Shown here piece after piece: positions 1-4,811 of a stretch of DNA of 6,419 nucleotides (the stretch's first letter is position 1; each line of letters starts with the position of its first letter). The notes under the pieces are model-generated. The model was not told where the DNA came from, made no database searches, and saw only the letters and a program-made list of their open reading frames with translations. The stretch is from Alloiococcus sp035301245 (GTDB taxonomy: Bacteria > Bacillota > Bacilli > Lactobacillales > Carnobacteriaceae_A): positions 1-6,419 of the forward strand of contig DATGUS010000048.1 of NCBI GenBank assembly GCA_035301245.1, read 5' to 3'. The position numbers and the translations under genes are program-made.

Positions 1-82
1 TTCTGTGGGGCATATTGTTTCAAGAATGGGTCTTTTAAAGATACCTTGAGAGATATGCTTTTTTTATGAAAGGAGGCTAGTT
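1..82. other. Leader or intergenic stretch upstream of ntpF
   Basis: This stretch holds no gene I can identify. One forward frame is open from position 1 to a TGA at 67-69, giving 22 codons, and another is open from 2 to a TGA at 47-49. Either could be the tail of an upstream gene, but such short open runs are expected by chance. No convincing sigma-A promoter is visible: the best TTG-type -35 (15-20, TTGTTT) is followed at 17 bases by AAGATA, a poor -10. No terminator hairpin followed by a T-run is present. The promoter of the operon therefore probably lies further upstream, outside the window. The only firm signal is the ribosome binding site of ntpF at 69-76. Confidence 0.5.
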
Positions 83-409
83 ATGAATCAAGATGCGATT
101 ACCCACATTAAATCTGTGGAACAAAAAGCAAAAGAACTTCGTCAACAAGCTGAAAAGCAAATTGAAGAGATCAAACAATCCAAAGAAAGTCGGATTGCTG
201 AAATAGAACGAGAGCTTGATGAAGAGTTGAAAAAATATAAATCTGATAAAAAAATTCAATCGAATAAACGATTAGATGACAAACGATCTCAATCAAAAGT
301 AGAGATTGAAAAAGCTAGTGAACTTTATAAGAATACTTATGAAGGAAGCGTTGAGCAATTGTCAGATACGATAACTAAGGAGGTGCTCAAACAATATGGC
401 AATTTCTAA
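83..409 (+). CDS. ntpF: V-type ATPase peripheral stalk subunit NtpF (G/H type)
   Basis: This 108-residue, highly charged protein is almost entirely predicted coiled coil. Residues about 5-85 are rich in Lys, Glu and Gln with heptad-like spacing, and a short C-terminal segment (about 90-108) probably packs against the globular end of NtpE. There is no signal peptide or membrane segment. In V/A-ATPases the F (G/H) subunit pairs with NtpE to form the stator stalks that hold the catalytic head against the membrane subunit NtpI. The length agrees with family members of roughly 100-110 residues. The ATG has an excellent ribosome binding site, AAAGGAGG at 69-76, six bases upstream. Its 3' end overlaps ntpI by 14 bases. 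The sequence alone is low in complexity, so the assignment rests heavily on position: first in the operon, directly before ntpI, as in E. hirae. Confidence 0.88.
   Translation: MNQDAITHIKSVEQKAKELRQQAEKQIEEIKQSKESRIAEIERELDEELKKYKSDKKIQSNKRLDDKRSQSKVEIEKASELYKNTYEGSVEQLSDTITKEVLKQYGNF
377..385 (+). promoter_or_regulatory. Ribosome binding site of ntpI, inside ntpF
   Basis: AAGGAGGTG lies within the last codons of ntpF and sits 10 bases before the ATG at 396. It fixes the start at 396 rather than at the in-frame ATG at 411, which would be 25 bases away. Its location inside the upstream coding region means that ribosomes finishing ntpF pass over it, which favours coupled translation. Confidence 0.85.
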
Positions 410-2348
410 AATGAAAAAATTGACCCTTCTTGCTGAACAAAGTGACAAGGAACAAGTAATGAAATCTATTCAACAATTGCAAAATGTTGAAGTGATTCCA
501 CTGCCAGAAGTTGTTGAAGAATCAATCTTAAATGACTTTGATGTCCAATCATCCCGAGATGATATAGCAGATAATGATAAGATTTATCAAGATGCAGAAT
601 ATGCTTTAAATTATTTAAATCAATTCGTCCCTCAACCTGGTTTGATCGAAGGGTTAAAAGCCAAAAGAGAATCATTCACTTTAAACGAACTTGAAGATCA
701 TGTGAATGAAAATCAAGTCTCCAAGGTGATCGAACGAGTTTCTGATAAAGAAAAGCAATTAAATAGAATTGAAGAAAAGAAAAAAGCTTTACAAGAGGAA
801 GAGAACTTTTTAAGAAAGTGGCGTAATTTATCTCATCATCCCAATGAACTTGAAACTTTTAAATTGATGGATGTTATGCTAGGTTCTGTCGATGGTGACT
901 ACGTAGAGTTGTTATTACAAAAAGTTGAACAATATGAGTCAGCATCTTGGAAAGAAGTGTACTCTAGTAAAGAAGATATGGGACTATATGTAATAGTGCC
1001 TAGATCAGAGTCTGAAAAACTTAGAGATGAATTGATTCAAAATGGTTTTAGATTTTTAAAATATCCATATGAAAAACTACCAAAAGAAGAATTAAAAGCA
1101 AACCAAGAAAAACGTTCTGAACTTCTTTCTGAACAAAAAGCAATTAAGCAAGAATTAAAGATGTGGAAAGATGAAAAGCGTCAATTAGAACTGGCGATTG
1201 AATATCTCTATAGTAAGAAAGAACGAATGAAAGCTAAGGAATTGGTAATCAATAGTGAACATTTATTCTTAGCAAGTGGCTGGGTTGAAGCTGATCAACA
1301 AGATTATATTATTCAATCTATTACTTCAGACTTAAATGACCGAGTAGCTATTATTTCAGAAGAAGTCTTGGAAGACGAATATGATGATGTACCAATCAAA
1401 TTAAACAACAACCCATTAGTTAAACCATATGAGTTGTTAATTCACATGTTTAGTTTTCCAAAATATGATGAAATCGACCCGACAGCATGGATTGCACCGT
1501 TCTACTTTATTTTCTTTGGTATGATGAGTGCGGATGCAGGCTATGGTTTAGTTTTATTTGCAGGTACTTTTGCCGCATTAAAATTATTTGAAATGGATCG
1601 AAGTCTTGAACAAAATATTCGATTCTTTATGTATAACTCAGTATCGACTATTTTATTTGGACTCATCTTTGGAAGTTTCTTCGGTGCTGATCTTCCTTTC
1701 AGACTATTATCACTTCAAGATGATGTCATAACAATCTTGATTATTTCGATTATTCTTGGTGTTATTCATATTGTGTTAGGTTTCCAGCTAGGAGCCTATT
1801 TAAAACACAAAGAAGGTAAGCACTTAGATGCATATATTAGCGATCACTCGTGGTCAATTATCATTATTGGAGCGATGTTGTATGCAGCGAGCGTAATGAT
1901 CGATGTAAACCCTATTGTCGGTACAATAGGTATCGCTCTTATCGTAATCAATATGATCGGAATTATAATTGCATCAATTATCAATGGATCAAGTTTTATC
2001 GGTGGATTTGGATCAGGTTTATTCGCTTTAACAGATGTCTCAGGAATCACAGGAGATATTGTTAGTTATTCACGTATCATGGCTTTAGGTGTAGCCAGTG
2101 CTAATATAGGTATGGCGTTTAATTTACTCGTTAGCTATTTTCCACCAATTCTACGATTTACAATTGGTATTTTAGTATTTTTAGCATTACATTTCTTAAA
2201 CATTTTCATTGCCTTTTTAGGAGCATATGTACACTCACTGAGATTACACTATGTTGAAATGTTCGGTAAGTTTTATGTTGGCGGTGGCAGGGAGTTTAAA
2301 CCGCTAAAAACATTAGAAAAATATATGTGGTTAAGAAACAATAATTAA
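396..2348 (+). CDS. ntpI: V-type ATPase membrane subunit I/a (NtpI), ion half-channels
   Basis: NtpI is the stator membrane subunit that gives ions access to the rotor ring and anchors the peripheral stalks. The 650 residues fit the family length of about 650. The N-terminal half (1 to about 340) is cytoplasmic, with two long coiled-coil arms at about 108-143 and 230-284 that join the subunit's two globular lobes. The C-terminal half (about 365-640) is membrane-embedded with roughly seven or eight hydrophobic segments, starting with the family motif FGMMSADAGYG (374-384). Two conserved arginines are visible: R560 in SYSRIMALG, equivalent to the essential half-channel arginine facing the ring carboxylate, and R616 in HSLRLHYVE near the C-terminus. 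The start MAISKMKKLTLLA is typical of bacterial NtpI proteins. The gene overlaps ntpF by 14 bases and precedes ntpK by 32. Nothing suggests truncation or frameshift. Arginine codons are mostly AGA and CGA, unlike ntpA. Confidence 0.97.
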   Translation: MAISKMKKLTLLAEQSDKEQVMKSIQQLQNVEVIPLPEVVEESILNDFDVQSSRDDIADNDKIYQDAEYALNYLNQFVPQPGLIEGLKAKRESFTLNELEDHVNENQVSKVIERVSDKEKQLNRIEEKKKALQEEENFLRKWRNLSHHPNELETFKLMDVMLGSVDGDYVELLLQKVEQYESASWKEVYSSKEDMGLYVIVPRSESEKLRDELIQNGFRFLKYPYEKLPKEELKANQEKRSELLSEQKAIKQELKMWKDEKRQLELAIEYLYSKKERMKAKELVINSEHLFLASGWVEADQQDYIIQSITSDLNDRVAIISEEVLEDEYDDVPIKLNNNPLVKPYELLIHMFSFPKYDEIDPTAWIAPFYFIFFGMMSADAGYGLVLFAGTFAALKLFEMDRSLEQNIRFFMYNSVSTILFGLIFGSFFGADLPFRLLSLQDDVITILIISIILGVIHIVLGFQLGAYLKHKEGKHLDAYISDHSWSIIIIGAMLYAASVMIDVNPIVGTIGIALIVINMIGIIIASIINGSSFIGGFGSGLFALTDVSGITGDIVSYSRIMALGVASANIGMAFNLLVSYFPPILRFTIGILVFLALHFLNIFIAFLGAYVHSLRLHYVEMFGKFYVGGGREFKPLKTLEKYMWLRNNN

Positions 2349-2380
2349 TAATTAACAATTCAAATCAGGAGGAATATATT
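2349..2380 (+). promoter_or_regulatory. AT-rich ntpI-ntpK spacer with strong ribosome binding site
   Basis: The 32-base spacer is almost free of G and C until the Shine-Dalgarno AGGAGGA at 2367-2373, seven bases before the ntpK ATG. No hairpin or promoter is evident. An unstructured A/U-rich leader followed by a near-perfect ribosome binding site would favour high translation initiation. That suits the rotor proteolipid, which is needed in about ten copies per complex in E. hirae, against one copy of NtpI. The effect on translation is inferred. Confidence 0.55.
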
Positions 2381-2860
2381 ATGGATTTCAGTATTTTAAC
2401 ATTATTTGGTGAAAACACAGGTATGGTAATGTCAGGATTAGGTATTGCCTTAGCAGTCGTATTATCAGGGGCAGGATCTTCTAAAGGAGTAGGAGTTGCT
2501 GGTGAAGCAGCTTCAGCTTTATTAAAAGATAACCCTGAGTTGTTCGCGAAAGCACTAATTTTACAAGCACTACCATCAACACAAGGTATTTATGGATTTG
2601 TTGTCGGCTTCTTTATTCTTTTACAAACATCAGCTGGTATGGATCCAAGTATGGGTTGGTACTACTTAATGGCTGGCTTAACAGTAGGAATTGCCGGTTA
2701 TACATCAGGGCCTGCACAAGGACGTGTATCAGTAAGTGGTATTCAAACAATCGCACAACGTGAAGAAGTAAACATTCAAACAGCTATTTTCTCAGCGATG
2801 GTAGAAACTTACGCTATTTTAGGATTCCTTTTAGCATTATTCATGATTTTATTTGCTTAA
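2381..2860 (+). CDS. ntpK: V-type ATPase rotor-ring proteolipid NtpK (subunit c), Na+ type
   Basis: The 159-residue hydrophobic protein has four transmembrane helices arranged as two fused hairpins, roughly residues 13-35, 55-82, 93-118 and 133-158. It forms the membrane rotor ring that carries ions past NtpI. Only the second hairpin keeps the ion-binding carboxylate: E142 in MVETYAILGF. The matching place in hairpin one is LPSTQGIYGF. Residues L64, T67, Q68, Y71, Q113 (in PAQGRV) and E142 line up with L61, T64, Q65, Y68, Q110 and E139, the Na+ site of the E. hirae ring, at a constant offset of three. This predicts Na+ transport. The glycine-rich first helix (GAGSSKGVGVAGEAASALL) and its weaker copy in helix three are typical of the family. 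Length is close to the usual 156-160. The two arginines both use CGT. A strong ribosome binding site precedes the ATG. Confidence 0.97.
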   Translation: MDFSILTLFGENTGMVMSGLGIALAVVLSGAGSSKGVGVAGEAASALLKDNPELFAKALILQALPSTQGIYGFVVGFFILLQTSAGMDPSMGWYYLMAGLTVGIAGYTSGPAQGRVSVSGIQTIAQREEVNIQTAIFSAMVETYAILGFLLALFMILFA

Positions 2861-2896
2861 ATCAACGAATAATTTTATAGAAAAGGGAGGATTATA

Positions 2897-3478
2897 ATGG
2901 CAGACTTAGATAAAATCACTCAACAAGTTATCGATAAAGAAAAAGTATCTTTAGATAACAAAATAAAAAAAGAGAGAGAAAATGCTGAAGAAGAAATTCA
3001 AGCAGCAAAACAATCTGCTGAAGAAAAAAAACAAAGACAATTCGAACGAATTGATCAAGATATAAACAATCAATATGAAATAGAATTAAACTCTATTTCA
3101 ATTAATGAACGAAATGAGAAGCTGAAAATTAAGCAATCATATATTGAACAAGTTTTAAATAAAGTTCAATCAAAATTAGATGCGATTGATGCTGAATCAT
3201 TTAAATCATTCACAACGGATATCTTAAAACAGTTTAGTGATGCTAAACACTTAAATTTGGTACTTGGCGAAAAATCAAAAGGATTAATTGATGACAATTG
3301 GTTATCATCAATTAATGTTGATGGGCTTGATGTCTCACTTTCTGATAAAACAGTTCCAAATGAATCAGGATTTTTATTAGAAGATGAAAATATTGAATAC
3401 AACTTTTTATTCAGTGAATTGATTAAGAACAACAAAAACGAATACATTAGACAAATTGACCAAAAACTATTTCAGTAA
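2897..3478 (+). CDS. ntpE: V-type ATPase peripheral stalk subunit NtpE
   Basis: NtpE partners with NtpF in the stator stalk and caps it at the top of the catalytic head through contact with NtpB. The 193 residues divide into an N-terminal coiled coil (about 5-95, very rich in Lys, Glu, Gln and Ile) and a C-terminal globular domain (about 100-193). The globular part keeps the family signature at residues 156-170, ESGFLLEDENIEYNF, followed by a helix ending in the conserved hydrophobic tail. The protein is cytoplasmic, with no signal peptide or membrane span. The ATG is preceded by AAAGGGAGG (2882-2890) at six bases. The gap from ntpK is 36 bases and shows no terminator. The gene ends 14 bases before ntpC, with its TAA adjoining the ntpC ribosome binding site. 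The coiled-coil half is poorly conserved between species, so the call depends on the C-terminal domain and on gene order. Confidence 0.93.
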   Translation: MADLDKITQQVIDKEKVSLDNKIKKERENAEEEIQAAKQSAEEKKQRQFERIDQDINNQYEIELNSISINERNEKLKIKQSYIEQVLNKVQSKLDAIDAESFKSFTTDILKQFSDAKHLNLVLGEKSKGLIDDNWLSSINVDGLDVSLSDKTVPNESGFLLEDENIEYNFLFSELIKNNKNEYIRQIDQKLFQ

Positions 3479-3486
3479 GGAGGAGG
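3477..3486 (+). promoter_or_regulatory. Ribosome binding site of ntpC, fused to the ntpE stop
   Basis: AAGGAGGAGG begins within the TAA stop of ntpE (3476-3478) and ends six bases before the ntpC ATG at 3493. It contains two overlapping registers of GGAGG. The arrangement places a terminating ribosome directly on the next initiation signal, which is consistent with coupled translation. Confidence 0.85.
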
Positions 3487-3492
3487 TTATTT

Positions 3493-4497
3493 ATGAAAGG
3501 GAATGAATATGGACCATTAAACGTTACTATTCGAGCTCAAGAAAATAAACTCCTTAAACAAGGTCACTTTGATCGAATGATCGCTGCTAATAATTTTGAT
3601 GAAGCAGTAAATATTTTACGTGAGACAGTTTATCGTAATGACGTGGATGATATTAAAGAATCTCGTGATTACGATAAAATGTTAATGCATGAGTTGGAAC
3701 GAGTGTACGAAGAAATGTTTATTAGTACACCGAACAAGCAATTAATCGAATTAGCAGCATTGCGATATTCTTATCATAACCTTAAAGTTCTTTTTAAAGA
3801 AAAATATTTAAAGAGGGATTTAAGTGATTTGTATATTAATATTGGTCGCTACGACATTTCTGAATTAAGAGAAGCAGTAAGAGACAATCAAAGTGATGTC
3901 TTACCAAATGAGTATTTAGTAAGTATTAATGAAGTGAACTTACAATTAGATGAAGCACATTTACCTCACGCTATAGATGTTATTTTAGATCGTCATTATT
4001 TTGAACATCTGCATAACCTAGCACTAGAAATCGGTGAAAAAGATATTATTGACTTAACCAATCAAAAGGCAGACTTTTACAATATCTCTACAGCGATTCG
4101 TGCTACTAATCAAGGTCGTACAAGAAACTTTTTAAATTCAATATTAACTGATGTTGGAACACTGGATAAAGAAAAACTTGTATCAAGCGCTGGTCTTGGT
4201 AAACCTGAGTTAGAACGTTTCTTAAAATCAGGTTCTTACAAACGTTTATTGGAATCAGCAACCGAAACAGAATCTAATCAATTATCTGCAATTAAGGTTG
4301 ATTATATTACGGATAACGCTTATATGAAAAAAAATCAAGAAGCTAAACTCCTACCATTCGGCCCATTACCTTCAATTGCTTATTTACAAGCAAAAGAAAC
4401 AGAAGTAACTAATTTGAGATTAGTATTAGCAGGTAAAGAAAACGGTATTAAATCAGATGTGATCAGAGAAAGGATGAGACTCAATTATGGCCAGTAA
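3493..4497 (+). CDS. ntpC: V-type ATPase central-stalk subunit NtpC (subunit d)
   Basis: NtpC is the soluble, mostly helical funnel-shaped subunit that sits on the NtpK ring and receives the NtpG/NtpD axle, passing torque from the head to the ring. At 334 residues it matches the family (about 330-350; E. hirae NtpC is about 335). The N-terminal region carries the family pattern of an early RAQENKLL helix (residues 14-21) followed by a FDEAVNILRETVYRND segment (35-50). The C-terminal 48 residues show the signature YLQAKETEVTNLRLVLAGK (297-315) and end in IRERMRLNYGQ. No membrane segment or signal peptide is present, as expected for a cytoplasmic rotor part. Initiation is fixed by the strong ribosome binding site six bases upstream. 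Its last 11 bases overlap the start of ntpG in another frame. Confidence 0.95.
   Translation: MKGNEYGPLNVTIRAQENKLLKQGHFDRMIAANNFDEAVNILRETVYRNDVDDIKESRDYDKMLMHELERVYEEMFISTPNKQLIELAALRYSYHNLKVLFKEKYLKRDLSDLYINIGRYDISELREAVRDNQSDVLPNEYLVSINEVNLQLDEAHLPHAIDVILDRHYFEHLHNLALEIGEKDIIDLTNQKADFYNISTAIRATNQGRTRNFLNSILTDVGTLDKEKLVSSAGLGKPELERFLKSGSYKRLLESATETESNQLSAIKVDYITDNAYMKKNQEAKLLPFGPLPSIAYLQAKETEVTNLRLVLAGKENGIKSDVIRERMRLNYGQ
4469..4474 (+). promoter_or_regulatory. Weak ribosome binding site of ntpG, inside ntpC
   Basis: AAAGGA lies 12 bases before the ntpG ATG at 4487 and is the weakest and most distant Shine-Dalgarno of the seven genes. It lies in the ntpC coding sequence. Efficient ntpG translation probably depends on ribosomes that are finishing ntpC, whose stop codon at 4495-4497 is just past the ntpG start. 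Confidence 0.55.
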
Positions 4498-4798
4498 AAT
4501 TGGAGTAGTTGGCGATAAAGACTCAATCCTTGGATTTAGAATGTTAGGATTTGATGTTAGGTTCGTTAACGATGGTAAAGAAGCAAGAAAAGTAATTGAT
4601 AAAATGGCAGAAGAAAACTTTGGTGTTATCTATTTAACAGAACAGATTGCGGAATTAATTCCCGATACAATTGATCGTTATGATAGTATGATGACTCCAG
4701 CTGTTATTTTAATCCCGAATCATAATGGCTCACAGGGCATTGGGAGAGCACGTGTCGAGAAAAACGTCGAAAAAGCCGTGGGTCAAAATATTTTATAG
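4487..4798 (+). CDS. ntpG: V-type ATPase central-axle subunit NtpG (subunit F)
   Basis: NtpG (the F subunit of the A/V-ATPase nomenclature) binds NtpD to form the central axle that turns within the A3B3 head. The 103 residues match the E. hirae protein in length. The fold is a small Rossmann-like alpha/beta domain: a first strand and turn KIGVVGDKDSILGFRMLGF (4-22), a middle strand GVIYLTEQIA (46-55), a strand PAVILIPNH (71-79), and a C-terminal helix from GIGRARVEKNVEKAVGQNIL (84-103) that contacts NtpD. The ATG overlaps the end of ntpC by 11 bases, and the product begins MASKIGVVGDK as in relatives, so this start is preferred despite a weak ribosome binding site. The TAG stop overlaps the ntpA ribosome binding site. 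Confidence 0.95.
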   Translation: MASKIGVVGDKDSILGFRMLGFDVRFVNDGKEARKVIDKMAEENFGVIYLTEQIAELIPDTIDRYDSMMTPAVILIPNHNGSQGIGRARVEKNVEKAVGQNIL

Positions 4799-4803
4799 GA
4801 GGG
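4797..4803 (+). promoter_or_regulatory. Ribosome binding site that fixes the TTG start of ntpA
   Basis: AGGAGGG starts inside the TAG stop of ntpG and lies eight bases before TTG at 4812. An in-frame GTG at 4803 overlaps the last base of this site and so cannot use it. The first in-frame ATG, at 4866, would lose 18 residues of the conserved N-terminal barrel. TTG at 4812 is therefore the best start. Confidence 0.88.
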
Positions 4804-4811
4804 TGACGGAT

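Noticed and set aside
15..43. Possible promoter TTGTTT, 17 bases, AAGATA before ntpF
   Set aside because: The -10 element matches the consensus poorly and no extended -10 is present. Other pairings would start transcription at or after the ribosome binding site.
10..58. Inverted repeat GCATAT / ATATGC in the leader
   Set aside because: The arms are only six bases, AT-rich and 37 bases apart, and no T-run follows. A match of this size is expected by chance.
77..259. Minus-strand open frame of 60 codons rich in Phe and Leu
   Set aside because: It is the complement of the Lys/Glu-rich coiled coil of ntpF, which reads as Phe/Leu on the other strand. It has no ribosome binding site and no recognisable domain.
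466..675. Minus-strand open frame of 69 codons within ntpI
   Set aside because: It lies wholly inside a clearly conserved gene, with no recognisable product or initiation signal.
1844..2065. Two overlapping open frames, one on each strand, inside the membrane half of ntpI
   Set aside because: Both are by-products of the Ile-rich transmembrane sequence. The forward one yields an implausible Tyr/Arg/Asn-rich peptide, and the reverse one is an Ile/Pro-rich antisense reading.
2861..2896. Possible internal terminator or promoter between ntpK and ntpE
   Set aside because: The 36 bases contain no stem-loop and no convincing -35/-10 pair, only the ntpE ribosome binding site.
3166..3447. Minus-strand open frame of 93 codons within ntpE
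   Set aside because: It is antisense to the conserved C-terminal domain of NtpE, has Ser/Phe/Leu-biased composition, and shows no supporting signals.
4803..4805. GTG as an alternative in-frame ntpA start
   Set aside because: It overlaps the end of the Shine-Dalgarno, leaving no spacing, and would add VTD residues not expected in the family.
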